Shown piece after piece: positions 1 through 10,213 of a stretch of 64,000 nucleotides of DNA. The notes under the pieces were generated by a model that saw only the letters and a program-made list of their open reading frames with translations, had not been told where the DNA came from and searched no databases. The position numbers were made by a program, and so were the translations under genes. Origin of the DNA: Anolis sagrei (Eukaryota; Chordata; Lepidosauria; Squamata; Anolidae); contig NC_090026.1 in assembly GCF_037176765.1 (NCBI RefSeq), positions 133,001,752 through 133,065,751 on the forward strand, given 5' to 3'. Each line of letters opens with the position of its first letter. The stretch's first letter is position 1.

Positions 1-530
1 GGAGGAGAGCAATGTCCAGTCTCGATAAAATAGTAAAGAGCAGAGACATCAGACTGGCAACAAAGATCCATTGCCTAGTCAAAGCCATGGTCTTCCCTGT
101 AGTCACCTACGGATGTGAGAGCTGGACCTTAGGGAAGGCTGAGCGAAGGAAGATCGATGCTTTTGAGCTGTGGTGTTGGACGAAAGTTCTGAGAGTGCCT
201 TGGACTGCGAGAAGATCCAACCAGTCCATCCTCCAGGAAATAAAGCCCGACTGCTCACTGGAGGGAAAGATACTAGAGACAAAGCTGGAGTACTTTGGCC
301 ACATCATGAGGAGACAGCAAAGCCTAGAGAAGGGAATGATGCTGGGGAAAGTGGAAGGCAAAAGGAAGAGGGGCCGACCAAGGGCAAGATGGATGGATGG
401 CATCCATGAAGTGACTGGACTGACCTTGAGGGAGCTGGGGGTGGTAACGGCCGACAGGGAGCTCTGGCATAGGCTGGTCCATGAGGTCACGAAGAGTCGG
501 AGACGACTGAACGAATGAACAACATGGACA
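1..530 (+). mobile_element. BovB/RTE LINE, 3' end of ORF2
   Basis: The frame is open from the window edge to a TGA at 516-518. It encodes the C-terminal part of a RTE-clade reverse transcriptase, with TYGCESWTL, then EGKRKRGRPRARW, then a terminal VTKSRRRLNE. This ending is the usual signature of BovB ORF2, a family known for horizontal transfer centred on squamates. The copy runs off the left edge, so its full length is unknown. It is close to intact over the part seen, which suggests modest age. Confidence 0.85.
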
Positions 531-559
531 TCCCAGTGGAGGCAACCAAGACTGGGAAG

Positions 560-705
560 ACAAGCCAAGATGCCAGCGCTGTGGCTTGTGTCCCTCCTTG
601 GCTTCATGTGCCCAGAGGTATCTGTGGAGCGCAAGGATGGGGACAGAAGGCTTTGCACAAAGGAGCCTGGCGTTGAGTCCCCCCAGGGGTGGGAAAAGCG
701 GTATA
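560..705 (+). mobile_element. L2-type LINE or SINE 3' tail fragment
   Basis: The end of this stretch has the motif 'gagtcc...gtgggaaaagcggtatataaat', the conserved 3' tail shared by L2-type LINEs and L2-tailed SINEs elsewhere in the window. Nothing else in it is recognisable. Confidence 0.35.
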
Positions 706-1477
706 TAAATACCCAATACGCCCACATTTAAATACTGGTGGGGTTGGGTGAGGGCATTGACTTTGTCCTCTGGGAGTTGTAGTTGCTAGGATTTATAGTT
801 CACCTACAATCAAGGAGCATTCTGAACTCCACTAACGATGGAATTGAACCAAACTTGGCACACAGAACTCCCATGACCAACAAAAAATACTGGAAGGGTT
901 TTGTGGGCACTGGCCTTGAGTTTTGGGAGTTGTAGTTCACCTACACCCAGAGAACACTGTGGACTCAAACAGTGATGGATCTGGACCAAACTTGGCATGA
1001 ATTTTCAATATGCCCAAATGTAAACACTAGTGGGTGTTTGGGGGAAATAGACCTTGTCATTTGGAAGTTGTAGTTGCTGGGATTTATAGTTCACCTACAA
1101 TCAAAGAGCATTCTGAACCCTACCAACTACTGAATTGGGCCAAACTTCCCACCCAGAACCTCCATGACCAACAGAAAATACTGTAGGTTCTTGTGGGTTT
1201 TTTCAGGCTATAGGGCCATGTTTTAGAGGCATTTCTCCTGAAGTTTCGCCTGCATCTATGGCAAGCATCCTCAGAGGATGCAGGCGAAAGTCAGGAGAAA
1301 TGCCTCTAGAACATGGCCCTATAGCCCGAAAAAACACCCACAAGAACCTAGTGATTCCAGTCATGAAAGCCTTCGACAATACAGAAAATACTGTGTTTTC
1401 TGGTGGTCTTTGGTGACCTCTCTGACACCCTCTTGCGACCTCTCCAGGGGTCCCGACCCCCATGTTGAGAAACACTG
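706..1477 (-). mobile_element. SPIN/Charlie-like hAT element, truncated at one end
   Basis: The right end, 'tgttgagaaacactg', is the terminal inverted repeat of the same hAT family that is complete at 4798-5383 and 16018-16760. The interior carries that family's repeated blocks ('gggagttgtagttgctggg', 'atttatagttcacctacaat'). The left terminus is missing, the copy starting inside the element near 'acccaatacgccc'. A foldback element sits inside it (1185-1380), so the hAT is older than that insertion. It has no transposase and is non-autonomous. Confidence 0.75.
1185..1380 (-). mobile_element. Foldback element, 14-bp target duplication
   Basis: A nearly perfect long inverted repeat (arms begin at 'ttcttgtgggtttttt' and return at 'cccacaagaacc') has a one-sided extension ending in 'gccttcgacaat'. 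It lies inside the hAT copy. The 14 bases 'acagaaaatactgt' stand directly on both sides (1171-1184 and 1381-1394), so the boundaries are exact. Superfamily unknown; see findings. Confidence 0.8.
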
Positions 1478-1539
1478 CCCTAAAGCATCTTTGTGACCCA
1501 CAGCCAGGCACTGGGAGGGCAAGGGCTTGCACTCTCTTC

Positions 1540-1740
1540 CCCCTAAAGAAGAGGGAACCGAATTGAGCAAGAGTTTCGTCCTCACCACAGAGAGGAAGCG
1601 TGCCTTGTGCCCTTTTGCTGGTTGCAGGGAGAGACAGGAAGGCAGAAACGCCCTGTGAGCAGATTCGGAGGAAGGCAAGGTCCCAAAGCGGCTGCAGGGA
1701 CTCAACGGTCTGTGTAGAGAGAGAGAAAGCCAGGAGCAGG
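1540..1740 (+). other. Possible non-coding first exon ahead of the GIMAP gene
   Basis: This non-repetitive stretch ends in a strong 5' splice site, 'gagcag|gtaagaaag', at 1740/1741. The next credible exon on the same strand is the one with the GIMAP start codon at 7721, and GIMAP genes usually have non-coding 5' exons, so a leader exon is plausible. The left limit is not determined; a 3' splice site at about 1627 ('ttttgctggttgcag') is also possible. This is inference from splice sites only. Confidence 0.25.
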
Positions 1741-1889
1741 TAAGAAAGTGGTAGTGGTCGGTGAGAGAGGAGGGTCTTGGCTGAGGATATCTCAAAGGGA
1801 GATAAACATTGGACTTCTGGATTCCTTCTCTGGCAATTTTAAGGTGAGGGGACATCTCCACCCCAGTGTCATTGGCAGAGATAGTTGTG

Positions 1890-2546
1890 CAGCAGTGGAT
1901 TTTAGCCAGGTCCCATGCAAAAGACACACAGGCAAGAGGACAATTGAACAGAAAATGTTTACTCTTATTAGCAGAGGCAAACATAAGCTTGAAGTGTTGC
2001 ATACAAAATCAAACAGTGCAACAAACTTACATCGTCCTTGTAAGTAACACAGAATAAGGCATCTTCATCTTCAATCAAATGAGAGAGCAAAACATAAACC
2101 TTGAGTAAATAGCTATTCCACCATAGCAAAGAGCATGGTGTTAAGATCGTCTGGAGGGGCCCTGCTCTCGGTCCCACCAGCCTCACAAGTGCGTCTGGTG
2201 GGGAAGAGGGACAGGGCCTTCTCGGTGGTGGCCCCTCGGCTCTGGAACTCCCTTCCACTGGAGATCAGAACTGCTCCTTCTATCCTGACATTTAGGAAAC
2301 AGGTGAAAACGTGGCTCTGGAAACTGGCATTCGACGAGTGAGTCAATATCCTATGATATGGATGGATGATGATGAACAACAATTTTATTGTGACGACTGA
2401 CCATTGTAATTATATGACTGTATTCTGCTCTTTTAATGTTTTAGTGTAATATGGAATATGATGTTTTAATGATTGCTTGTGATATTGTTGTTGGAAACCG
2501 GCCTGAGTCCCTCGATGGAGGTGAGAAGACCGGTATACAAAATTTC

Positions 2547-2578
<32 letters not shown>

Positions 2579-2800
2579 AAATCACTGTTAGAGCATAACA
2601 GCATCTCCTTCAGAGTAGCTTCTCCAAACGGCTCCCCAAAACTGCTCTCCAAACTGTATTCTAAGATCCATACAGTTATACTCCACCGGGTGTGGCTCAA
2701 ACATGCTAGCTGACCTACATTACCAGCTGCACATAATAATTACCATCATAAGGTTTTTCACACACTTGATCCTGCTACGACTTATTGTAACAAAGATGTC
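1890..2800 (-). mobile_element. LTR-like repeat interrupted by an L2 copy
   Basis: This matches 10404-10898 over most of its length (shared 'ccttgagtaaatagctattccaccatag', 'gacctacattaccagctg' and other blocks, each seen in the same order). Read on the minus strand it has the look of an LTR. An L2 LINE (2137-2589) splits it. No internal region is seen. Ends are approximate and the family is not named; it is an old fossil. Confidence 0.45.
2137..2589 (+). mobile_element. L2 LINE, 3' end
   Basis: The first part encodes the L2 ORF2 C-terminus (AFSVVAPRLWNSLPLEIR). A 3' UTR follows, with 'gcctgagtccctcgatggaggtgag' and a (taaa)n tail. The 7 bases 'agagcat' flank it at 2130-2136 and 2590-2596, a likely target duplication. 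Only the last part of the element was inserted, the usual 5' truncation. Confidence 0.8.
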
Positions 2801-3058
2801 CTTCTTGTCCGGCCAGATTGGCCAGAGGAAAGATGCCCAGGGCACCCTGGCCTCTATGAGGCTGCTGTTCCTGGCCACGCATGGACCCATACTTGCCTTA
2901 TGCCCTCTCTCTACCTCTGCTGACACCTGTGTTCACTCATTCGCTTCTTCTTCCAAAAGCACTTTCTGTGGCCAGACCACCTGGGAAGGAAAATGGGAGC
3001 AATGCCCCTCAAAGAGGTCTTTTGCAACCCCAACAAAAGTTCCCTTCTGTCCCAAAAT
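2801..3058. other. No recognised gene or repeat
   Basis: I see no element here. The stretch joins the LTR-like repeat to the tail of a minus-strand L2. Confidence 0.4.
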
Positions 3059-3551
3059 TTATTTATTTACTTTATTTACTGTATTTGTATACCGCCTTTC
3101 TCAGCCAATTGGCGACTCAAGGCGGTTTCCAACAAATCAGTATACATAAAACATAATATAGATAAAAAACATAAACAGTATAAGACATCAGAAAAGCAAT
3201 AAAAACAACATCATCAGCATCTTATTATTCTCAAGCATTGTCCAATTCCATTGACAGGTCATTCGATTTCCTGTATTAGCTACTCTGTATTTGTAAACGC
3301 TTGCTCGAATAGCCACGTTGTAACTTGCCTCCAAAACGTCAAGAGGGAGGGAGCAGATCTGATCTCCCTAGGGAGGGCATTCCATAGCCGAGGGGCCACC
3401 ACTGAGAAGGCCTTGTCTCTCATCCCCGCCAAACATCCTTGTGATGAAGGCGGGACCAAGAGCAGGGCCTCCCCAGATGATCTTAAAGTCCTCAGTGGTT
3501 CGTAAGGGGAGATACGTTCGGACAGGTAAGTTGGGCCAGAACCGTTTAGGG
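3059..3551 (-). mobile_element. L2 LINE, 3' end
   Basis: On the minus strand this encodes KAFSVVAPRLWNALPREIRS, the L2 ORF2 C-terminus, preceded by GSGPTYLSERISPYEP. The 3' UTR and an A/T-rich tail lie at the low-coordinate side ('ttatttatttactttattta'). It abuts a hAT fragment at 3552. Confidence 0.75.
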
Positions 3552-3658
3552 CAATGTTTCTCAACCTGGGGGTCGGGACCCCTGGGGGAGGTTGCGAGGG
3601 GGTGTCAGAGGGGTCGCCAAAGACCATCGAAAACACAGTATATTCTGTTGGTCATAGG
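3552..3658 (+). mobile_element. SPIN/Charlie-like hAT end fragment
   Basis: It starts with 'caatgtttctcaacctggg' and has the family blocks 'gaggggtcgccaaagacc' and 'attctgttggtcat'. Only this end of the element is recognisable, with no matching far end. The 300 bases after it hold nothing I recognise. Confidence 0.6.
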
Positions 3659-4034
3659 ATTTCTGCCTATAAAATGTCTGGTTTTTGCTATGTATGGGAT
3701 CTCAGCTTCCTTTGGCAGATTACCGCAAGCTGGCATCACTTTCAGCCTATTGAATAAAACACCTCAGTGGTTTCTCCTTCAACTTGGTGAGATTTCTTCA
3801 TTGGGGAACATTGGGCTTCTTCGTCTCACCAGGTGCACAGACCTACAGGGTGGCCTCTCATTGGAATCCGCCTATCGGGACTTGGTATCGGCACTTCAGG
3901 TTTTGCAATCTGCAGCTTGGATCTCACTATCCGCGGCTGTATTTCAGTGTTGGAAATGTTCAGCTCAAGTTTTAGTCTGAGATGAGCAAATGTGGGGCTG
4001 GAGCAGTGCTAGTCCCCCCTCCTTCTCCAAAAGA

Positions 4035-4605
4035 CTTGTTCAGAGAATCAGAGAGTCAGAGAATCAAAGAGTTGGAAGAGACCTCCTGGGCCATCCAGTC
4101 CAACCCCATTCTGCCAAGAAGCAGGAATATTGCATTCAAATCACCCCTGACAGATGGTCATCCAGCCTCTGCTTAAAAGCTTCCAAAGGAGGAGCCTCCA
4201 CCACACTCCGGGGCAGAGAGTTCCACTGCTGAACGGCTCTCACAGTCAGGAAGTTCTTCCTCATGTTCAGGTGGAATCCCCTCTCCTGTAGTTTGAAGCC
4301 ATTGTTCCATTGTGTCCTAGTCTCCAAGGAAGCAGAAAACAAGCTTGCTCCCTCCTCCCCCCTGTGGCTTCCTCTCACATATTTAGACATGGCTATCATA
4401 TCTCCTCTCAGCCTTCTCTTCTTCAGGCTAAACATGCCCAGTTCCCTAAGCCGCTCCTCATAGGGCTTGTTCTCCAGACCCTTGATCATTTTAGTCTCCC
4501 TCCTCTGGACACATTCCAGCTTGTCAATATCTCTCTTGAATTGTGGTGCCCAGAATTGGACACAATATTCCAGATGTGGTCTAACCAAAGCAGAATAGAG
4601 TAATA
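4035..4605 (-). mobile_element. CR1 LINE, 3' end
   Basis: The minus strand encodes the CR1 ORF2 C-terminus: [20 protein letters not shown], a [20 protein letters not shown] block, then [12 protein letters not shown]. The 3' end (low coordinates) is the CR1 tail made of repeats of 'attctatg'. Heavily 5' truncated. Confidence 0.85.
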
Positions 4606-4797
4606 TTAGTATTAGTAATAATGACAACGAAGTGGGTTTTAGAGCAGCAGCCATTGCTCAGTTGCCTCCCTGCTTTCATCAGTGTGCCAATGCTTAGCAC
4701 ACCATCTCCTGATTGAAAGACAGGGAGCATGTGGGGCTGCAAGGTAAAGATTTATAGCAACCCTGGTGTAGTGTACTTTTGGTATCATGCATTAGAG

Positions 4798-5383
4798 CAG
4801 TGGTTCTCAACCTTCCTAATGCCACGACCCCTTAATATAGTTCCTCATGTTGTGGTGACCTCCAACCAGGCTCGTAGCCAGGATTTCGATTCGGGGGGGG
4901 GGGGGGGGGGGGGCTGAGTTTGTTTCGGGGGGGGGGGGGGCTGAGTCTGAGTGAAAGAGGGTCTACCCTAGCAAACCTTTTGTATCGTTACCCCAATACC
5001 CCCATGCATATGGAATATATTGAGCATGGCGATCAGATCATGATAGGAATAAACATAACAGTTTAAATCATGTACCAGTAAGGCCTTCTCATAGACCACC
5101 CTGAGAATTTGGGGGGGGGGGGGGGTGAAGTCCCTCAAGCACCCCCCCCCCCACCATACAATTATTTTTGTTGCTACTTCATACCTGTAATTTTGCTCCT
5201 GTTATGAATCGTAATGTAAATATCTGATATGCAGGATGTATTTTCATTCACTAGATCAAATTGGGCACAAATACCCAATACGCCCAATGACCAACAGAAA
5301 ATACTGTGTTTTCCTGATGGTCTTTGGTGACCCCTCTGACACCCCCTCATGAACCCCCCCCCCCCCCAGGTTGAGAAACACTG
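4798..5383 (+). mobile_element. SPIN/Charlie-like hAT element with intact ends
   Basis: It begins 'cagtggttctcaacc' and ends 'ggttgagaaacactg', which are inverted repeats. The 8 bases 'cattagag' flank it exactly (4790-4797 and 5384-5391), as expected of the hAT superfamily. There is no transposase gene. The interior holds several long G or C runs (near 4894-4913, 4927-4940, 5111-5125, 5353-5367). Resemblance to the SPIN/Charlie group, known for spread between tetrapods, is from memory of its end sequences. Confidence 0.85.
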
Positions 5384-5639
5384 CATTAGAGCCTTGTGGT
5401 TTCCATTGTTGCCCCATTGTTGATGTCCAACACACACTTTCCCTCTTTAACTCTGCCCAAAATGCAAAGGCACTCGTTTGATGCAAGAAAGTGCTTGGAA
5501 CAACAACAGCAGAGCTGGCCTTTTTGTGTAATCCGGACTGCCTTGTGGCTTGTGAAAGAGTCCAAAATGCCATCCTTCCCTGTTGTGCTTCCCTTGTAGA
5601 GACACCCCATGCCTTCAGTCAACCCCCCTGTTTAAACAG

Positions 5640-5966
5640 GTCCATTGACTTATTTCTGGTCCCAATTCAAGGTGCAGGTGATCATCTATAAAGCCCTAAA
5701 TGGTTTGGGACCTGCTTATCTTAGCAATCGCATTTTTCCCTCCAAACCAGTGCATACCCTGAGATCATACCCTGAGATCATACCCTGAGATCATCTCTAG
5801 CTCCCACCCCCGTCTCAGGTGTAGTTCGTGGGGACGAGAGAGGGGGCCTTTTCTGTGGTGGCTCCCTGGCTTTGGAACTCCCTCCCTAAGGAGATCAGAA
5901 AGGCTCCCACCTTGTCCTCCTTTCGGAGGGAATTAAAAACCTGGATGTTCCGCTGTGCCTTTGATT
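5640..5966 (+). mobile_element. L2 LINE, 3' part of ORF2
   Basis: This encodes FQVQVIIYKALNGLGPAYL-like and AFSVVAPWLWNSLPKEIR sequence of the L2 C-terminus. A 13-15 bp unit, 'cataccctgagat', is repeated three times at about 5753-5792. It meets the tail of an oppositely oriented LINE at 5967. Confidence 0.7.
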
Positions 5967-7078
5967 ATTTTATTTATTTATTTATTTATTTATTTATTAT
6001 TCGAACTTCTATGCGGCCACTCCCCTGGAGCTCGGAGCGGCTTACAAGAACAGGCTAAAATCTAACACAATTTAAAAACAATTTAAAACAATTTAAAAAC
6101 AGCAATATCAAAGGTCAAAGGCCTGTCGAAACAGTTAGGTCTTACATGCCCTGCGGAAAGCTGATAAGTCCCGCAAGGCACGGACTTCAGGTGGCAGAGT
6201 ATTCCAGAGTGATGGTGCCACTGCTGTGAAGGCTCTGCGTCTGGTTGCTGTTAGGCGCAAGATCTTGACACTGGGAATTTCCAATAGATCTTGGTCCTCA
6301 GAATGGAGGGATCTCTGGGGTTGGGAGGGGGTGAGGTGGTCCCTCAGGTACATCGGCCCCAGACCATGCAAGGCCTTCAAGGTGAGTCCCATCCCTTTGA
6401 AAGCGATCCGGTGCTCAATTGGTAACCAATGCAGCTGGAGTAAGATTGGGGTGATGTGGCATCTCATCGGAATTCCCGCAAGAAGCCGAGCAGCTGCATT
6501 TTGTACCAACTTGAGCTTCCGGATCACCGACAGAGGAAGGCCAATGTAGAGGGTGTTACAGTAGTCCAGCCTTGAGATGACCGTGGCCTGGATCACCATA
6601 GCCAGGTCATCCCTGGACAGGTAAGGGGCCAGCCGTCTAGCCTGCCGCAGGGGAAAGAAAGAAGGCGGTTCTGCTCACGGCGGAGAGAGACCTGGGCTTC
6701 CATCGTCAGCAGAGGGTCCAAAAGGACTCCCAGACTCTTGACCAACGAGGACGGGCGTAGCGCCTCGCCATCCAGGGTAGGCAGCTGGATATCCCTACTG
6801 CCCGGTTGACCCAGCCATAGGATCTCCGTCTTTGCTGCATTCACTCTCAACCTGCCGGCACACAGCCATCCAGTCACGGCCTCGAGGCACTGATGGAAGG
6901 AATCGGGGACAGAGTCCGGTCGGCCTTCCATCTTCAGCACCAGCTGAGTGTCATTGGCGTACTGCTAACACTCAAGCTCAAAACCTCGAACCAGCTGGGC
7001 AAGTGGTCGCATATAGATGTTAAACACCAGAGGGGAGAGAATGGCCCCCTGAGGAACCCCACAAGATAGAGGGTTCCT
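5967..7078 (-). mobile_element. L2-clade LINE of a second subfamily
   Basis: The minus strand encodes RT-thumb and C-terminal blocks: VISRLDYCNTLYIGLPLSVI, LKLVQNAAARLLAG, LQLHWLPIEHRIAFKG, AFTAVAPSLWNTLPPEVR. Farther 5' comes the L2-type 'FNIYMRPLAQL' and 'DTQLVLKMEG' region. The (tttatt)n tail is at the low-coordinate side. The protein differs clearly from the other L2 copies and matches that at 41455-42512, so two L2 subfamilies are present. At least one frame change separates its two readable parts near 6600-6670. Confidence 0.8.
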
Positions 7079-7084
7079 CAGGGG

Positions 7085-7441
7085 GCCTCATCAGACATGA
7101 TGAGGGCCATGTATAAATGTGAGAGGAAGTCACAGGGAGGAGGGACAAGCTTGTTTTCTGCTTCCCTGGAGACTAGGACGTGATGGGACAATGGCTTCAA
7201 ACGACAAGAGAGGAGATTCCATCTGAACATGAGGAAGAACTTCCTGACTGTGAGAGCCATTCAGCAGTGGAACTCTCTGCCCCGGAGTGTGGTGGAGGCT
7301 CCTTCTTTGAAAGCTTTTAAACAGAGGCTGGATGGCCATCTGTCAGGGGTGATTTGAATGCAATATTCCTGCTTCTTGGCAGAATGGGGTTGGACTGGAT
7401 GATGGCCCAAGAGGTCTCTCTTTGATTTTATGATTCCTATG
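7085..7441 (+). mobile_element. CR1 LINE, 3' end
   Basis: CR1 3' sequence from about 'gccatgtataaatgtgagagg' to the 'tgattttatgattcctatg' tail. On the + strand it keeps the 'aactctctgccccggagtgtgg' block of the ORF end. Strongly 5' truncated; it abuts the 5' side of the preceding LINE. Confidence 0.75.
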
Positions 7442-7479
7442 GGCACCTGTGAGGAATCATGGTACCCATTGAGCTTGAA

Positions 7480-7673
7480 CTCAGCTATGTCCCCTTGTCT
7501 CAGCCATACTGTTTTTATGAGGTTGTTTATGACTGTGTTTGTTTCATTGTTTCATTATTTTATTGATTGATGTTATTTGTGTATTTGTTTTTATCTATAA
7601 CATTTCGGGTTTGTCCCTTTCTAAGCCACCTTGAGTCCCCTAAGGGAGATGGTTGGTGGGTTTAAAAATAAAG

Positions 7674-7712
<39 letters not shown>
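7480..7712 (+). mobile_element. L2-type 3' UTR with (ATT)n tail
   Basis: It contains the L2-type 3' motif 'ccttgagtcccctaagggag' followed by 'aaaaataaagattatt' and a pure (att)n array to 7712. No coding part remains. The array ends only a few bases before the 3' splice site of the GIMAP start exon, so its T-rich end may serve as part of that site's pyrimidine tract. Confidence 0.6.
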
Positions 7713-7720
7713 TTCTGCAG

Positions 7721-7806
7721 AGATGGAGGCCAAAGGCTGAAGAGCGCAAGAAGGTGATACTTACGTTTGGAAAGACTTCAGAGGGAGGCGAACATGAAGC
7801 GGACAG
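7721..7806 (+). CDS. GIMAP-family GTPase, first coding exon
   Basis: The exon is bounded by a 3' splice site ('attttctgcag|agatgg') and a 5' splice site ('gcggacag|gtaaggaag'). Its last 13 bases, from the ATG at 7794, read Met-Lys-Arg-Thr plus one base. Joined to the exon at 12946 this continues in frame as MKRTGESEVRIVLLGKSG, the normal layout of GIMAP genes, where a very short N-terminal coding exon precedes one long exon. An upstream ATG at 7723 runs into a stop after five codons and may act as a small upstream reading frame. The intron to the next exon is about 5.1 kb and full of repeats. Splice sites are seen; the transcript itself is inferred. Confidence 0.7.
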
Positions 7807-8149
7807 GTAAGGAAGAAGTTGCAGGCACAACACCTGCAGAGTTGCCCGGAACAAAGGATTTCTGTGGCTCCAGAGATTGTTGCAAAGGGGTTTCGACATT
7901 GCCAGACTTCCTCTATTTCCAGCTGTGAGTGGGAGGGATGCTTCTTTCTCGTATTCCCCTGTTGTCAGAGGAAACACCACAAGAAGAGCTGCAATGGAGG
8001 CTCAGAGAGGCCTCTTCATGATTCTAACAGAGATTTTAACAGGTCCAATGTCCTTGGGCAATGGGGTTCACTCCTGGTTTTCATCTGAACATGCATTTAC
8101 ACTGTAGAGTTAATGCAGTTTGACACCATATAATTGGATCAATGATATG

Positions 8150-8699
8150 GAGAAGGATGAGAGGAGATATGATAGCCATGTATAAATATATTGTCGAAGG
8201 CTTTCATGGCCGGAATCACTGGGTTGTTGTAGGTTTTTCCGGGCTATATGGCCATGTTCTGGAGGCAATTTCTCTCCTGACGTTTCGCCTGCATCTATAG
8301 CAAGCATCCTCTGAGAACATGGCCATATAGCCCGGAAAAACCTACAACAACCCATGTATAAATATGTGAGAGGAAGCCACAAGGAGGAGGGAGCAAGCTT
8401 CCTTTCTGCTTCCCTGGAGACTAGGACGCAATGGAACAATGGCTTCAAACTACAAGAGAGGAGATTCCATCTGAACATGAGGAAGAACTTCCTGATTGTG
8501 AGAGTCGTTCAGCAGTGGAACTCTCTGCCCCGGAGTGTGGTGGAGGCTCCTTCTTTGGAAGCTTTGAAACAGAAGCTGGATGGCCATCTGTCAGGGGTGA
8601 TTTGAATGTAATATTCCTGTTTCTTGGCAGAATGGGGTTGGACTGGATGGCCCAGGAGGTCTCTTCCAACTCTTTGATTCTATGATTCTATGATTCTAT
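8150..8699 (+). mobile_element. CR1 LINE, 3' end, with foldback insertion
   Basis: It carries [20 protein letters not shown], the [16 protein letters not shown]-type region and a triple 'attctatg' tail at 8675-8699. A foldback element (8190-8351) sits inside and duplicates 14 bases of the CR1 sequence, so the CR1 is the older of the two. Confidence 0.85.
8190..8351 (+). mobile_element. Foldback element, 14-bp target duplication
   Basis: It starts 'attgtcgaaggctttcatgg', has a one-sided 33-base end, then a perfect hairpin of about 38-base arms ('gttgttgtaggtttttccgg' and its complement). The 14 bases 'ccatgtataaatat' flank it exactly (8176-8189 and 8352-8365). The interrupted CR1 sequence shows which bases were duplicated. 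No coding capacity. Confidence 0.85.
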
Positions 8700-8840
8700 A
8701 AAAATCTGGGAGATGTAGTTTAGTGAGGCACCAGTGTTCTTTGCCAGAGAAGGCTACAGGCCTTGGAAACTACTCCTCCCACTCAGCCATAGTAGTCCAA
8801 GAGGCCTCAAACTGCCCTAGTTCTACACTCTGAACCTCCC

Positions 8841-9189
8841 AGATGCTGAACTGAATACCCTCAAAATGAGTTCAATGTATTGGACAGCCAAAGTTGGGAC
8901 TACACTCTGTGTTGTCCAAAGTTGGGACTAGAACCCAGAGTGGGGTCATTTTCCCTGCTGACAAAGACCAAAGTGTGGATGAAAGGGGTGGGCATTGGCA
9001 GTGAAAAGACAGGAGGGAGGACAAGGGGCCACTTCACCCTTTCTGTGCCACAATCCCACCTCTCCCAAACAGCTGCTTGCACGGGGCAAAAAAGTCCCCA
9101 AAGGCACGCAATGGTAGGAATTTCCCAAGCTGCCTTTTGCTGAGCCAGGTGTTTGCTTCCATGGAGCACGGTGGTCCCTCTGACTGGCA
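8841..9189. other. Low-repeat intron sequence
   Basis: I recognise no gene or mobile element here. It lies within the long GIMAP intron. Confidence 0.4.
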
Positions 9190-9307
9190 ACACAGAGAGA
9201 GGTGAGGTGCTGTGAGTTTTTTGGGCTGTATGGCTATGTTCCAACAGCATTCTCTCCTGACGTTTCACCTGCATCTGTGGCTGGCACCCTCAGAGGTTCT
9301 TTTGGCA

Positions 9308-9690
9308 GTGAAGGAAGACAAGGAAGAAAGAGAAAAAGAGGGAGGGAAGGAAGGAAGGAAAGGGAGAAGCAAAGATGGAAGCAAAAAGCAAAGGAAGGAA
9401 GGAAGGAAGGAAAGAAGGAGGTAGAGAAGGAAGAAAGGAGAGAAAGAAGGAGGAAAAGAAAGAAGGAAAGGGAGAAGCAAAGATGGAAGCAAAGATGGAA
9501 GCAAAAAGCGATGGAAGGGAGGAAGAAAAGAGGTAGAGAAGGAAGAAAGGTGAGAAAGAGGGAGGAAAAGAAAAAGGGGGGAAGGAAAGAAAGAGGTAGA
9601 GAAGGAAGGAAGGAGAGAAGGAAAGAAAAAAAGGAAAGGAAGGAAAGAGGGAGGGAAGGAAGGAAGAAAAGAAGGAGAGAAAGTAGGAGG
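9308..9690 (+). repeat. Polypurine (GGAA/GAAA) tract
   Basis: Almost 400 bases are A and G only on the + strand, built from degenerate 'ggaa' and 'gaaa' units with a longer repeated unit containing 'gagaagcaaagatggaagc'. A second, shorter tract lies at 9880-9965. Such mirror-like purine runs can form triplex DNA. The lysine/glutamate-rich open frame here is a product of composition. Confidence 0.9.
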
Positions 9691-10002
9691 GAAGGTTGGC
9701 CACAGCAACACGTGGCGGGTACAGCTAGTCTGGTATAAAAAGACAGGCAGAAATATAAACCACACGTAGTTCACATTGGATCCACCCACACACAGCCTTA
9801 CCAGGGAAAGAAAATATGCCACGCAGGTGAACAGTAAAGAACAAGTAGTTTACTCTTCTTATTTCAGAACAAGCGAGGAAAGACAAAGGTAGAGAAGGAA
9901 GAAAGAAGAAGCGAAAGAAAAAGAGGGAAGGAGAGAAAGAAAGAAGGAGAGAAAGAGGGAGGGAGGGTTGGCCACAGCAATGTGTGGTGGGTACAGTTAG
10001 TG

Positions 10003-10054
<52 letters not shown>

Positions 10055-10144
10055 CATCTTTACTTCGTGGATTTTCACTTCTTGCGGGTGGTTCTGCAAC
10101 GTAACACCCATGATAAGTGAGGGAACACTGTATACCTATGGAAT

Positions 10145-10213
10145 AATGTCTAGGGTGGGGGGAAGAACCCTTGTCTGCTTAAAGTAAGGGTTCTTTCTCC
10201 CACCCTAGACATT
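10145..10213. repeat. Strong hairpin, 28-bp stem and 13-base loop
   Basis: The arm 10145-10172 ('aatgtctagggtgggg' ...) pairs with 10186-10213 ('...ccaccctagacatt') at 26 of 28 positions. Upstream, 10075-10120 forms a second, weaker inverted repeat ('cacttcttgcgggtg' with 'cacccatgataagtg'). Both look like short inverted-repeat elements; a small-RNA precursor shape is possible but not shown. Confidence 0.6.

Larger units (their letters stand above)
8096..8840 (+). repeat. Interspersed repeat split by a CR1 insertion
   Basis: The left part ('ttacactgtagagttaatgc', 'agtttgacaccata') and the right part from 8700 ('gggagatgtagtttagtgagg', 'caaactgccctagttctac') look like two halves of one dispersed repeat of the small palindromic type, separated by the CR1 copy. 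Recognition is from general familiarity with such repeats; the family is not named. Confidence 0.35.

Noticed and set aside
9202-9738. Long Lys/Glu/Arg-rich open frame (and its reverse, Ser/Phe/Leu-rich)
   Set aside because: It is produced by the (GGAA)n/(GAAA)n tract; no start context, no conserved domain, and purine arrays give open frames on both strands.
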